From contig NZ_FUWH01000006.1 of the NCBI RefSeq assembly GCF_900167075.1, positions 186,001 through 250,000 on the forward strand: DNA of 64,000 bases. The letters run 5' to 3'. Within the stretch, counting starts at the first letter, position 1. Every line of letters begins with the position of its first letter. Of the stretch, positions 8,323-17,838 are shown piece after piece. The notes under the pieces were generated by a model that was given only the letters and a program-made list of their open reading frames with translations, did not search any database and had not been told where the DNA came from. This stretch comes from Sediminibacterium ginsengisoli (GTDB taxonomy: Bacteria; Bacteroidota; Bacteroidia; Chitinophagales; Chitinophagaceae). Position numbers and translations under genes: made by a program.

Positions 8323-8967
8323 TTAAAGACCGCCTGTAGACGAATGTATCCGGAAACGAACGAATAAATCTTCACTGTACCATTTTTCCTTTCTTGTTGC
8401 GGTTACAACTGCCGCATGTTCCCGCATGCGGTAGGCAAATGCTTTCATGGCTGCTTTGCTTTCCCAGATGCTGAATGTGGCCTGCCTGATCCAGGGTACT
8501 TCGCCTATACCTACAGAAGTTACAAAGCCTTCGGCCTGCTGCATTACATCGGATACGCCCTGCACATGCTGCCAGAATCTTTTTAGCGCACTTAAACGGA
8601 TCGTTGCCCTGGTTAATACCGCTACCGGCCCTTCATAACCCGTTTCGCGCTGCAGCGCACCAAATACTGTTTTGCCGTTCCAGCTGCCATGGCCTTCTAT
8701 CGGTTCGAGTTCCAGCTGCCATACTTTGCAACGGAAAAAACGCCACCAGGCTGTGATGAATGATGGTGTGGATGTCCGGGTATGTAATACTGCCCATTGG
8801 CGCCAGTCGGGCATTTTACTGAATGTTCCGTTTTTACCGCAGCCCATCAGTTTGGAAAAGCCTTTATCTTTCCCGGATAATAAGGGCAGCCGGAATAAAG
8901 CCATAGACAACAGTCCGGCCCAGCCGAGCCATCGCGGATAACGTACAATGGTGAGCGTGCAGATCAT
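8323..8967 (-). CDS. CrtA-like (spheroidene monooxygenase-related) protein
   Basis: This 214-residue protein has the VAVLTRATIRLSALKRFW and IREVPW-like (GEVPWIRQATFSIWES) stretches found in proteins annotated as spheroidene monooxygenase CrtA, within a dimeric alpha/beta barrel-type fold. In purple bacteria CrtA oxidises acyclic carotenoids. Here no carotenoid genes are visible, so the substrate is unknown. It is divergent from the hutI gene, with only 29 bases between the two ATG codons, so they share a promoter region. The ATG at 8965-8967 is the first good start. The N-terminus (RYPRWLGWAGLLSMALFRLPLL) is hydrophobic and may touch the membrane. Confidence 0.6.
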   Translation of the reverse strand: MICTLTIVRYPRWLGWAGLLSMALFRLPLLSGKDKGFSKLMGCGKNGTFSKMPDWRQWAVLHTRTSTPSFITAWWRFFRCKVWQLELEPIEGHGSWNGKTVFGALQRETGYEGPVAVLTRATIRLSALKRFWQHVQGVSDVMQQAEGFVTSVGIGEVPWIRQATFSIWESKAAMKAFAYRMREHAAVVTATRKEKWYSEDLFVRFRIHSSTGGL

Positions 8968-8996
8968 AACCGAAAATAAACCCTAATTTGCCATTA

Positions 8997-10229
8997 ATGG
9001 AACTACTTGTAAAAAACATACGACAACTGGTGAATACACGCGAAACCAATGCGGTTTTGCGCGGGAATATGCTGGCATCATTGCCTGTTGTTGAAAATGC
9101 ATGGTTGCGCGTGAAAGACGGCCTGATCCATAGCTATGGCAGCATGGATACTTTGCCGTCAACAGAAAATGCGGCTGTTTACGATGCCGCTCAGGCTATG
9201 GTGCTTCCGTGCTGGTGCGACAGTCATACTCATCTCGTTTTTGCCGCCAGCAGGGAAGAAGAGTTTGTAGATAAAATAAAAGGGCTGAGTTACGCAGATA
9301 TCGCCGCAAGAGGCGGCGGTATTCTCAATTCGGCAAGGAAACTGCAAGCTACAGCTGAAGATTCCCTGTACGAAATGGCGATGCTTCGTCTGCAGGAACT
9401 GATGCGTCTGGGTACCGGTGCCATCGAGATCAAAAGCGGTTACGGACTTACCGTTGACAGTGAACTGAAAATGCTGCGGGTGATCAAAAGGATCCGTGAA
9501 ACAGCGCCGATACCGGTAAAAGCCACATTCCTCGGGGCACATACCTATCCGCCTGATTACAAAGAGAATCACCAGGGATACATCGATCTCATCATTCATG
9601 AAATGCTGCCGGTTATTGCAGCCGAAGGACTGGCTGATTATATCGATGTGTTTTGTGAAACAGGCTTTTTCAGTGCCGAAGAAACCATCACCATCTGCCG
9701 TGCGGGAATGGCCGCAGGACTGAAACCCAAGATCCATGCCAACCAGCTGAATCTTTCGGGCGGTGTGCAGGCAGCAGTTGCCTTAGGAGCTGTTTCAGCC
9801 GATCATCTCGAAACGATGGACGATGCAGCAATCAGTGCATTGGCAGGCGCTGATACCATCGGTACATTGCTGCCGGGAGCAGCCTTCTTTTTGCGTATGC
9901 CTTTTCAGCCGGCGCGCAAACTGATCGACGCGGGTTGTGCAGTTGCACTGGCATCAGATTTTAACCCCGGCTCCTGTCCGAGCGGCAATATGAATCTTGT
10001 TGTTGCCATGAGCTGTATACAAATGAAAATGCTGCCGGAAGAAGCCATCAATGCAGCAACCATCAATGGCGCATATGCCATGGAACTGGAAAATGAAGCA
10101 GGAAGTATTACGGTGGGCAAAAAAGCAAACCTCATTTTTACGAAGCCTGTTCCGTCGCTGGCCTATCTGCCTTATGCATTCGGGTCTCAGTTGACAGACA
10201 GGGTAATGATCAATGGTAACTTCCTGTAA
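8997..10229 (+). CDS. hutI: Imidazolonepropionase
   Basis: This enzyme opens the ring of 4-imidazolone-5-propanoate to N-formimino-L-glutamate, the third step of histidine breakdown. The 410-residue amidohydrolase shows DSHTHLVFAASREEEF (metal-binding HxH), FLGAHTYPP, KIHANQLNLSGG, SADHLETMDD and ALASDFNPGSCPSGNMNL, a full HutI pattern. The ATG at 8997 is preferred over a TTG three codons earlier. A possible short -7 box (CTAATTTGCC) lies just upstream. Two genes downstream lies hutG, which acts on its product. hutH and hutU are not in the window. Confidence 0.95.
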   Translation: MELLVKNIRQLVNTRETNAVLRGNMLASLPVVENAWLRVKDGLIHSYGSMDTLPSTENAAVYDAAQAMVLPCWCDSHTHLVFAASREEEFVDKIKGLSYADIAARGGGILNSARKLQATAEDSLYEMAMLRLQELMRLGTGAIEIKSGYGLTVDSELKMLRVIKRIRETAPIPVKATFLGAHTYPPDYKENHQGYIDLIIHEMLPVIAAEGLADYIDVFCETGFFSAEETITICRAGMAAGLKPKIHANQLNLSGGVQAAVALGAVSADHLETMDDAAISALAGADTIGTLLPGAAFFLRMPFQPARKLIDAGCAVALASDFNPGSCPSGNMNLVVAMSCIQMKMLPEEAINAATINGAYAMELENEAGSITVGKKANLIFTKPVPSLAYLPYAFGSQLTDRVMINGNFL

Positions 10230-10249
10230 AAAAAACGTAACTTAACCCT

Positions 10250-11458
10250 ATGGGAAGCTTGTCTACAGAATGGATACTGATTATACTTTGCCTGGTAGTG
10301 GTGGTTTCATATCTTTTTTCGATACTCTCGAGGTATATCCGTGTGCCATCCGTGTTACTGCTGCTGATGGCCGGCATGATTACCCGGGCTGTTACGGATG
10401 CGCGCGACATCAACATCGTATTTCCGGCGCGGCTTACGGAATTTCTTGGTGTGATCGGGTTGATCATGATCGTACTGGAAGCAGGGCTCGATCTGAAACT
10501 GGGGCGCAGTAAACTAAGCCTGATCAGGAGTTCGTTCTTTTCTGCCATTGTTATCTTTTTCTTATCGGCAGGAGGCATTGCTGCTGTTTTGTATTACTGG
10601 TTGCATGAGCCTTTACATAACTGTATCGTATATGCCATTCCCATGGCTATTATGAGCAGCGCTATCGTTATTCCGAGTCTGCACCAGCTGACGGAAGCCA
10701 AAAAGGAGTTCCTGGTTTACGAGGCATCTTTCGCAGATATCATCGGGGTACTGGTGTTCAATTATTTTGCAGATCATACGGAACTTACCGGCAGTTCGCT
10801 GGTGCAGTTTTTTGGAAATATCGTGGTGGCCGTTGTGCTGTCGTTCCTTTTTTCATTCCTGCTGTTTGTGATCCTGGCAAAATCAAGACTGAATGTCAAG
10901 TTCTTCCTCATCTTCGCCCTGTTGATTTTCCTGTATGAAAGCGGCAAAATGATGCACCTGCCGTCACTGATCATCATTCTTTTTTTCGGACTGCTGATGA
11001 ACAACTGGTCGCTGATCCGTTCACGCAGGATCCGCAATGCGTTCCCGGAAGAAAAAGTGAAAGAAACCACACAGTTCCTGCATTCGATCACGGCCGAAAC
11101 ATCTTTCCTGATCAGAACATTCTTCTTTATCCTTTTCGGTTATTCCATAGATGTAAAACTGATGTTTTCGCAGGATGTAATGCTGATCGGCGGACTTATT
11201 GTGCTGATCCTGCTGGTAACACGTTTTCTCTACCTGCGTTTTTTCCTGAGGGAAAGCGTTTATCCGGAAGTGGTGTTCATTCCGCGCGGGCTGGTGACGA
11301 TCCTGCTGTTTTACAAGATTCCCGGCATCTTCAGGCTTTCATCATTCAATGAAGGGATTGTTTTTTTTGTGATACTTGTTACCAGTTTTATCATGATGCT
11401 GGGCATGCTTTTTTATAAGGCGGCACCGGTAGAAATACAATCGAATGAACAACTTTAA
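10250..11458 (+). CDS. Cation:proton antiporter (CPA2/KefB-like membrane domain)
   Basis: This 402-residue integral membrane protein has about 12 hydrophobic segments and the Na+/H+ exchanger-like features IRVPSVLLLLMAGMI and VLEAGLDLKL near the N-terminus. It lacks a cytoplasmic TrkA-N/RCK domain, so it is a bare transport core. It starts 20 bases after hutI and ends 12 bases before hutG, so all three are probably one transcript. A role in moving a cation, or in pH balance during ammonia-producing histidine and arginine breakdown, is an inference from position only. Confidence 0.75.
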   Translation: MGSLSTEWILIILCLVVVVSYLFSILSRYIRVPSVLLLLMAGMITRAVTDARDINIVFPARLTEFLGVIGLIMIVLEAGLDLKLGRSKLSLIRSSFFSAIVIFFLSAGGIAAVLYYWLHEPLHNCIVYAIPMAIMSSAIVIPSLHQLTEAKKEFLVYEASFADIIGVLVFNYFADHTELTGSSLVQFFGNIVVAVVLSFLFSFLLFVILAKSRLNVKFFLIFALLIFLYESGKMMHLPSLIIILFFGLLMNNWSLIRSRRIRNAFPEEKVKETTQFLHSITAETSFLIRTFFFILFGYSIDVKLMFSQDVMLIGGLIVLILLVTRFLYLRFFLRESVYPEVVFIPRGLVTILLFYKIPGIFRLSSFNEGIVFFVILVTSFIMMLGMLFYKAAPVEIQSNEQL

Positions 11459-11470
11459 AAATCCGGTATT

Positions 11471-12526
11471 ATGAAACATTTTAAGCCTTACCATAAAGAA
11501 GATGTGCTTGTTTTTACCAGGACCAGGCGCTTCGAAACAAAGCTCGGAGAACGGATCCAGGTGCTTAAGCACACTGCAGATCTCCGGAAATCGCTGGAAG
11601 AATCGGATGCCGCCTTTGTACTTATTGGTATACCGGAAGATATAGGCGTAAAAGCCAACCTGGGTGTAGGCGGAGCGGGCTCTGCCTGGTTCCAGTTCCT
11701 GCAGGCGTTCCTGAATATTCAAAGCAACGATTTCTTCGAAGGAAGTGAAGTGTTGCTGGCCGGACATTTCGATTTTTCCGCGCTGGAAGAAATTATCGAT
11801 CAGAATGCACAGAACAGCGACGAGCGTATTGAGGGTTACCGGCATGCTGTAAATATCATCGATGATGAAGTAGAGCAGCTGGTACATATGATCGCCGAAC
11901 AGGGTAAGATCCCTATTGTGATCGGGGGCGGACATAACAACGCTTATCCCTGTATCAAAGGAGCAGCCAAAGGGTTTTATAAAAAAGGGATCATACCGCT
12001 GGCACAGATCAATGCCATTAACCTGGATGCCCATGCAGACCTGCGGCCGATGGAGGGGCGGCACAGCGGCAACGGGTTTACTTATGCAGAAGAGGATGGT
12101 TACCTGGAAAAATACTGCGTGGTAGGGCTTCATGAAAATTACCTGCCCGAAAACGTGTGGATGGATATGGTGAATAACCCTTTCATCGATTGTATCACCT
12201 ACGAAGACATCTTTATCCGCGAAAAGTATAGTTTTTTACAGGCCGTGGCGCATGCAACGGGTTTTACAGAGGATACCCTCTGCGGAATAGAGCTGGACCT
12301 GGATGCAATTGAGGGCGTATTGAGCAGCGCGGCCACGCCATCGGGCTTTACCACGGCCCAGGCAAGGCAATATGTAAGCTATGCCGCTGCCGCCAGTAAA
12401 GCAGCTTACCTCCACGTTTGCGAAGGGGCTACACAGCTGCTGGACGGACGTAAAGACCCTTCCACGGGCAAGCTGATCAGTTACCTGGTAAGCGATTTTG
12501 TAAAAGCCATCCAGACCAGGGGTTAA
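11471..12526 (+). CDS. hutG: Formimidoylglutamase (arginase/agmatinase family)
   Basis: This 351-residue ureohydrolase-fold protein probably hydrolyses N-formimidoyl-glutamate to glutamate and formamide, which completes the route from HutI. Manganese ligands are visible: His in VIGGGHNNAYP, the DAHAD cluster in NLDAHADLRP, and two Asp in GIELDLDAIEG. The family's usual GGDHS reads GGGHN, and the usual DxDxxDP ends in EG rather than DP, but the metal-binding residues themselves are kept. A distinct arginase subfamily with another guanidino or formimino substrate is possible. It is the last gene of the hutI-antiporter-hutG run. Confidence 0.8.
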   Translation: MKHFKPYHKEDVLVFTRTRRFETKLGERIQVLKHTADLRKSLEESDAAFVLIGIPEDIGVKANLGVGGAGSAWFQFLQAFLNIQSNDFFEGSEVLLAGHFDFSALEEIIDQNAQNSDERIEGYRHAVNIIDDEVEQLVHMIAEQGKIPIVIGGGHNNAYPCIKGAAKGFYKKGIIPLAQINAINLDAHADLRPMEGRHSGNGFTYAEEDGYLEKYCVVGLHENYLPENVWMDMVNNPFIDCITYEDIFIREKYSFLQAVAHATGFTEDTLCGIELDLDAIEGVLSSAATPSGFTTAQARQYVSYAAAASKAAYLHVCEGATQLLDGRKDPSTGKLISYLVSDFVKAIQTRG

Positions 12527-12586
12527 TTAATAACGAATAATTACGAATTACAGCCACCCGGGTAACGCAGAAACTGCCTAACTTCT

Positions 12587-12594
12587 ATATCTTT
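12587..12594 (+). promoter_or_regulatory. Putative -7 box of lepA (TATCTTTG)
   Basis: The octamer matches the Bacteroidota TAnnTTTG consensus and ends 8 bases before the lepA ATG, so the transcript would have almost no leader. A clear -33 TTTG at the usual distance is not seen. Confidence 0.4.
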
Positions 12595-12602
12595 GCCGAC
12601 TT

Positions 12603-14387
12603 ATGAAGAATATCAGGAATTTCTGCATCATTGCCCATATCGACCATGGTAAAAGTACATTGGCTGACAGGCTGTTAGAGCATACCAAGACCATTGGCGA
12701 GCGGGATATGATGAACCAGGTGCTGGATGATATGGACCTGGAGCGGGAAAAAGGCATTACAATTAAAAGTCATGCGATACAGATCGATTATCATTACAAA
12801 GGTGAACACTATGTACTGAACCTCATCGATACACCCGGCCACGTGGATTTCAGTTATGAAGTGAGCCGTGCACTGGCCGCCTGTGAAGGAGCCCTGCTGC
12901 TGGTAGATGCCTCCCAGGGTATACAGGCGCAGACGATCAGCAACTTATATCTTGCCATCGACAATGATCTTGAGATCATACCTGTGATCAACAAGATCGA
13001 TATGGATGGTGCTAAAATACCGGAAGTGACAGACCAGATCATGGACCTGATCGGCTGCAAACAGGAAGACATCCTGCTGGCCAGCGGTAAATCCGGTATC
13101 GGTATTGAAGAAATACTCCAGGCCATAGTAGAACGCATACCTCCGCCCGAGGGAAGCTACGAAGCACCCCTGCAGGCATTGATCTTCGATAGCGTATTCA
13201 ACAGCTTCCGTGGTATCATCGTTTATTACCGGATCCTGAACGGTGTGCTGCGCAAGGGCGACAAGATCCGTTTTGTGGCATCCGGCAATGATTATTTTGC
13301 GGATGAAGTAGGCGTGCTGAAGCTTTCAATGACACCCAAGAATGAAGTAAAGGCAGGTGATGTAGGTTATATCATTACAGGTATCAAGAATGCGAAAGAA
13401 GTGAAAGTGGGAGATACCATTACACTTGCGAACAATCCGGGTGAAATGATCAATGGTTTCGAGGAAGTGAAGCCGATGGTATTCGCGGGGATCTTTCCTG
13501 TAAATACGGATGAGTTTGAAGAGCTGCGCGACTGTATGGATAAATTACAGCTGAACGATGCATCGCTGACTTTTGAGCTGGAAACCTCACAGGCCCTTGG
13601 CTTTGGTTTCCGGTGCGGATTCCTCGGCCTGCTGCATATGGAGATCATCCAGGAACGCCTGGAGCGCGAGTTCAACCAGACGGTGATCACTACCGTGCCG
13701 AACGTAAGCTTTATGGCTTACACAACCAGGGGCGAAAAGATCGTAGTGAACAATCCCGCGGAAATGCCGGAGCCGGTAAAGATCGACCGCATCGAAGAAC
13801 CATTCATCAAAGCACAGATCATTACGCTGCCCGATTATATCGGAAATATCATGACGCTTTGCCTGGGTAAGCGAGGTATTCTCATTAATCAGAGTTATCT
13901 CACGCCAACACGTGTGGAATTGATCTTCGAAATGCCGCTCACGGAGATCGTATTCGATTTCTATGATAAACTGAAGAGCTCAACACGAGGCTATGCGTCA
14001 TTCGATTATAACCCGATCGGTTACCGTGATGCGGACATCGTTAAGATGGATATCCTGCTGAACAATGATAAAGTAGATGCGCTCAGTGCATTGATCCACC
14101 GCAGCCGTGCACAGGATTTCGGAAGAAAGCTTTGTGAAAAACTGAAAGAACTTCTGCCCAAACAACAGTTCCAGATCGCGATACAGGCTGCGATCGGCGC
14201 GAAGATCATCGCCCGTGAAAACATCAGCGCTATGCGTAAAGACGTAACCGCAAAATGTTATGGCGGTGATATCAGCCGTAAACGTAAACTGCTGGAAAAA
14301 CAGAAAGAAGGTAAAAAGCGGATGCGCCAGATCGGTAACGTAGAAGTTCCGCAGGAAGCGTTCCTCGCCGTATTGAAACTCGATTAG
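12603..14387 (+). CDS. lepA: Elongation factor 4 (LepA), ribosomal back-translocase GTPase
   Basis: This 594-residue translational GTPase carries [14 protein letters not shown] (G1), EREKGITIK (G2), [16 protein letters not shown] (G3) and NKIDMDGA (G4), followed by domain II, the two EF-G-like domains and the LepA-specific C-terminal domain ([20 protein letters not shown]). Length and motif order are typical of the family. It stands alone, with its own -7 box upstream and a terminator directly downstream, so it is probably monocistronic. Confidence 0.98.
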   Translation: MKNIRNFCIIAHIDHGKSTLADRLLEHTKTIGERDMMNQVLDDMDLEREKGITIKSHAIQIDYHYKGEHYVLNLIDTPGHVDFSYEVSRALAACEGALLLVDASQGIQAQTISNLYLAIDNDLEIIPVINKIDMDGAKIPEVTDQIMDLIGCKQEDILLASGKSGIGIEEILQAIVERIPPPEGSYEAPLQALIFDSVFNSFRGIIVYYRILNGVLRKGDKIRFVASGNDYFADEVGVLKLSMTPKNEVKAGDVGYIITGIKNAKEVKVGDTITLANNPGEMINGFEEVKPMVFAGIFPVNTDEFEELRDCMDKLQLNDASLTFELETSQALGFGFRCGFLGLLHMEIIQERLEREFNQTVITTVPNVSFMAYTTRGEKIVVNNPAEMPEPVKIDRIEEPFIKAQIITLPDYIGNIMTLCLGKRGILINQSYLTPTRVELIFEMPLTEIVFDFYDKLKSSTRGYASFDYNPIGYRDADIVKMDILLNNDKVDALSALIHRSRAQDFGRKLCEKLKELLPKQQFQIAIQAAIGAKIIARENISAMRKDVTAKCYGGDISRKRKLLEKQKEGKKRMRQIGNVEVPQEAFLAVLKLD

Positions 14388-14411
14388 GATAAGATCACGT
14401 ATCAACATATT

Positions 14412-14446
14412 AAAGCCGGCTCTGTTTACAGATGACCGGCTTTTTT
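14412..14446 (+). terminator. Rho-independent terminator of lepA
   Basis: The arms AAAGCCGG and CCGGCTTT are separated by a 16-base loop and followed by a T-run. It lies 25 bases after the lepA stop codon. Confidence 0.8.
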
Positions 14447-14464
14447 ATTTTCCAGGTTGAACCG

Positions 14465-15364
14465 TTATTGTCTTTCCGGAACTTTTACTCTTTGCGGGTT
14501 GATACTGGAACGCGGATCGATCTCTGCCACCACCGGCTGGTGCACCCAGCGGCCGCCCAGCCATTTGAACCCTTCATAAGTGCCCAGTGGCAACAAAGTA
14601 TATTTTTTATCTGTTTCACCAGACTCGCTTACAAGATGTGCGAAGATGATCATGTTGAGGTCTTTGTCGTAATTCAGCTTTGCATTGCCATCCTTTTTAT
14701 ATTCAAGCGCGAACCGGAAAGCTGGCTGGGCAGGTTTGATCGGGTCATTGGCATAACTGAAGAAACGGCCGCCGAACTGCGGGGTGCCATCCTGTGCAAA
14801 AGACAGGACTTCAATCCACTTCTTGCTGCTACGCGCGTCGTTTTCATCATAACCGAGCAGGGTATAATATTTTTTACGGTTGTATTCAGTAGGGATGATA
14901 TTGTAATAGATCGCGCCGATCCAGTTCCGGTTGGTGCGCACGGAATCGGTTGGATTGTCGGCAAATTCAGAGGCATCGAATAATGGGTAGATCTTCAATG
15001 AACCATCGCTGGTTTTCATCTGGATCACACCTTTCTGGCGATAATACGTGAGGTCTTTCATTACCTGCCAGGTGAAAATACGGAAAGTGCTGTCCGGCGC
15101 ATATAACCTTGAAATGCTGGTGAGCGATTCGAAAGGATAGCCGAATGAGTTAGGAACCTGTAATGCACGTACCAATGCTCTCGTGAAAAGACTATCAGCC
15201 CGGAAACGATCCGGCATTTCATTGGCCTGGGCCATGGTCTCGGCATACTGGTGCATGGTATTTTCGATATCTGCCAGTTGCTGCCTGCCTGCCGCATTCT
15301 GCGCGTGCAGCGAAGACGTTATGAAAAGCAATATGCCCCAAAATAATACAGGTATTTTTTTCAT
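14465..15364 (-). CDS. Secreted protein of unknown function
   Basis: This 299-residue protein begins with a signal peptide (MKKIPVLFWGILLFITSSLHAQ), so it is probably exported to the periplasm or outer membrane. The body contains many aromatic and charged beta-strand-like segments (IGAIYYNIIP, KYYTLLGYDEND, FRFALEYKKDG) and no catalytic motif I recognise. A nearly identical layout is common in uncharacterised Bacteroidota proteins. It lies 75 bases downstream of the gmhB-like gene in the same direction and may be an outlying member of that operon. Function is not assigned. Confidence 0.7.
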   Translation of the reverse strand: MKKIPVLFWGILLFITSSLHAQNAAGRQQLADIENTMHQYAETMAQANEMPDRFRADSLFTRALVRALQVPNSFGYPFESLTSISRLYAPDSTFRIFTWQVMKDLTYYRQKGVIQMKTSDGSLKIYPLFDASEFADNPTDSVRTNRNWIGAIYYNIIPTEYNRKKYYTLLGYDENDARSSKKWIEVLSFAQDGTPQFGGRFFSYANDPIKPAQPAFRFALEYKKDGNAKLNYDKDLNMIIFAHLVSESGETDKKYTLLPLGTYEGFKWLGGRWVHQPVVAEIDPRSSINPQRVKVPERQ

Positions 15365-15439
15365 ACTGGTATAATGACTGCCTGTGCAGCTATTGCAAAT
15401 ATCTGCTATGGTGTCTTAATATTTTGTTAGACTATCAAA

Positions 15440-16006
15440 TTAACCTGCCGGGCTGGCTGTAACGGCTTTGGCAAAATCAAGCAGGTTGTTAAAGCGCGCG
15501 TCGATCAGCGGATGCGGATCTGGTGTTTCAGGGTGCGTGGTGGCAAGGTAAACGGTAAATGCACCCGCATTCCGCCCGAACTGCATATCGCTGAGGCGGT
15601 TGCCTACCATAATGGTTTTTGCAGGGATGATCTCCGGGTAATCTGCCTGCGCCTGTAATGCCATGCCGTGCTGGGGTTTCCTGTTGGGAGAATCGTCGGC
15701 AAGATCTGCACAGTAATAAATACGGTCTATCCTTCCTCCGGAGGCTGTGATCGTTTCTGTCATGCCTGTATGGATATCAGTGAGGTCGTCCGTGGTCATG
15801 AGGCCTTTGCCGATACCTTTCTGGTTGGTTACAATAATGATCCTGCTGAACTGTGCAGCAAGTATGGCCAGGGCCTCCAGGCTGTCGTCGTAAAATACGA
15901 ATTCGCTGCTGTTGCGGATATAATCCTCTTTTTTCTCATGGTTGATCACACCATCGCGATCGAGATAGAGTGTCCAGCTTTGGTCAATAACAGGCAAAGT
16001 AGTCAT
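15440..16006 (-). CDS. gmhB: HAD-IIIA phosphatase, GmhB-like (heptose 1,7-bisphosphate phosphatase)
   Basis: This 188-residue HAD hydrolase has the nucleophile motif LYLDRDGVIN, motif II IIVTNQKGIGKG, and a later Lys/Asp region (KTIMVGNRLSDMQFG) in which the usual GD is GNRLSD. Histidinol-phosphatase and GmhB-type enzymes share this layout. The gene follows gmhA by 23 bases, so removal of the C7 phosphate from D-glycero-D-manno-heptose 1,7-bisphosphate in ADP-heptose synthesis is the likely role. The kinase/adenylyltransferase HldE is not in the window. Confidence 0.8.
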   Translation of the reverse strand: MTTLPVIDQSWTLYLDRDGVINHEKKEDYIRNSSEFVFYDDSLEALAILAAQFSRIIIVTNQKGIGKGLMTTDDLTDIHTGMTETITASGGRIDRIYYCADLADDSPNRKPQHGMALQAQADYPEIIPAKTIMVGNRLSDMQFGRNAGAFTVYLATTHPETPDPHPLIDARFNNLLDFAKAVTASPAG

Positions 16007-16029
16007 ATATGAGTTTTCTGAAAACCGGT

Positions 16030-16602
16030 TTAGCCGAAAATGCGTTCTTCCACCAGTTCACAGATAATATGTCCGATGAGGATATGCGATTCCTGTATAC
16101 GTGGTGTAACAGTAGATGGAACGTTCAGCAGGATGTCGCTGAGTTCACGCATGCGGCCGCCATTTTCGCCGGTAAGGCCGATGGTATGGATGCCTTTTCC
16201 CCTTGCTGTTTCAAATGCATTTACAATATTGGCGGAATTGCCTGAAGTGCTGAGGCCGATCAGCACATCGCCTTCTTCACAGATGCCGTCTACCAGGCGT
16301 GCATAGATCACATCATAACTGTAGTCATTCGCTACTGCAGTCATGTAAGATGTGTTGCAATGCAATGCTTCGGAAGGTAATGCCCTGCGGTTCTTGTAAA
16401 AGCGGCCCGAAAACTCTGCGGAAAGATGCTGTGCATCGGCCGCGCTGCCGCCGTTACCGCAAAACCAGACCCTTTTTCCTTTATTGAAAGCCTCGGTTAC
16501 CACATCTACTGCTTTTTCGATCAGGGCTATCAGCTGTTCGTCTTCTGAAAGTTTTTGTTTAACGGAGATGGAGTCGTCTATGAGCTTTTTTATAATGGAC
16601 AT
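16030..16602 (-). CDS. gmhA: Sedoheptulose-7-phosphate isomerase
   Basis: This 190-residue SIS-domain protein has VWFCGNGGSAADAQHLSAEF, the GLSTSGNSANIVNAF phosphate-binding segment and the C-terminal RIQESHILIGHIICELVEE, in which Glu and His serve catalysis in GmhA. It converts sedoheptulose 7-phosphate to D-glycero-D-manno-heptose 7-phosphate, the first step toward LPS-core or surface-glycan heptose. It sits between a GT4 glycosyltransferase and a GmhB-like phosphatase in one minus-strand run. Confidence 0.93.
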   Translation of the reverse strand: MSIIKKLIDDSISVKQKLSEDEQLIALIEKAVDVVTEAFNKGKRVWFCGNGGSAADAQHLSAEFSGRFYKNRRALPSEALHCNTSYMTAVANDYSYDVIYARLVDGICEEGDVLIGLSTSGNSANIVNAFETARGKGIHTIGLTGENGGRMRELSDILLNVPSTVTPRIQESHILIGHIICELVEERIFG

Positions 16603-16665
16603 ACGATCAATAACAATATTGTGAAAGAAATCAGGCCTGTGAACAGGTTCTTATTTACAAAGTTA

Positions 16666-17823
16666 TTAAGAGTTTGGGATAATTCCACCTGCTCCTTTTT
16701 TACCGGCCAGCGTGAGCAGGGCACTGGTAAAGGTCTCCCAGCTGTATTTTCTTTTCTCAAGCAGCAGGTTGGCATGCAGCAATGGCTCACCGAGTTCGTA
16801 TAACCTGAGTATTCCGCTTGCGATGGACTGCGGATCGGGTTCTGCCACAATACCTGCTTTTTCATGCGGTACCAGTTCCGGCAATCCGCCTACATTGGTT
16901 ACCAGCGTTGGTTTTTCGAAATGGTAGGCGAGGGGAGTTACACCGCTTTGTGTGGCATGATGATAAGGCTGGATCACAAAATCGGCTGCACTCATATAAT
17001 ACCGTACTTCACTGTCGGGGATAAAATCGGTATGAAGAATCAGTTTCGGCCCGATATTCAGCGTGCGGATCAGTTCATCGTATTCTTTGCGGTCTTCATA
17101 AAATTCACCGGCTATCATCAGGCGGATGCCTGACCGGCGTATTCTTTCATCTGCCATGGCTTTCAGGAGCATGTCAAGACCTTTGTATTTCCTGATGAAG
17201 CCGAAGAACAGGATAATCTTATCATCGGGATCTAATCCCAGTTTTTTCCTGGCTTCATTTTTGGGCACGGATACACCAAAATTATCGAACAGCGGGTGCG
17301 GTACCAGGGCTGCTGGTTTTGCAGTGAATCCGGTGAGATCTTTTTTCACCTGCTCGCTCATGGTGAGAAAAGCATCTATGCTTTTTACGAAGTAGCGTGT
17401 GAAAGGAATATCGCCTGGTCTTTTTTCATGTGGTTTGATATTATCAACCAGGCAGATGATTTTTGTCTTCCGGTTCTTCCTTACAATACGCAGGATAGAA
17501 CCCAGGCATGGCCCCATCAGCGGCAGCCAGAATCGTACAACGATGAGTGCCGGTGCCATTTTGCGCAACTCACGTCCTACCTTGTACCAGTTGAACGGAT
17601 TGATGGAATTGATCTTTACCCTGATGTCAATGCCTTCCGGTGCAGGTTCGGAAGAATACTGGGTAGTGCCGGGAAAAAGAAAATCCGGGTATTGCAAGGA
17701 AAAAGTATAGATCGAGGTATCGAAGCCCTGTGCAGAAAACTGTTTTGCCAGCCGTTCATCAAAAGATGCCAGTCCGCCACGTAACGGCCAGGCCGGCCCT
17801 ATGATGATCACTTTGTTGTTCAT
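16666..17823 (-). CDS. Glycosyltransferase family 4
   Basis: This 385-residue GT-B enzyme begins with VIIIGPAWPLRGGLASFDERL and carries the C-terminal donor-site segment ELVPHEKAGIVAEPDP. It probably transfers a sugar, possibly a heptose given the neighbours, from a nucleotide donor to a cell-surface glycan precursor in the cytoplasm. It starts 15 bases after the GT2 gene stop, and gmhA follows after 63 bases. The specific donor and acceptor cannot be read from the sequence. Confidence 0.85.
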   Translation of the reverse strand: MNNKVIIIGPAWPLRGGLASFDERLAKQFSAQGFDTSIYTFSLQYPDFLFPGTTQYSSEPAPEGIDIRVKINSINPFNWYKVGRELRKMAPALIVVRFWLPLMGPCLGSILRIVRKNRKTKIICLVDNIKPHEKRPGDIPFTRYFVKSIDAFLTMSEQVKKDLTGFTAKPAALVPHPLFDNFGVSVPKNEARKKLGLDPDDKIILFFGFIRKYKGLDMLLKAMADERIRRSGIRLMIAGEFYEDRKEYDELIRTLNIGPKLILHTDFIPDSEVRYYMSAADFVIQPYHHATQSGVTPLAYHFEKPTLVTNVGGLPELVPHEKAGIVAEPDPQSIASGILRLYELGEPLLHANLLLEKRKYSWETFTSALLTLAGKKGAGGIIPNS

Positions 17824-17838
17824 CTTTCTGGTATCTGT

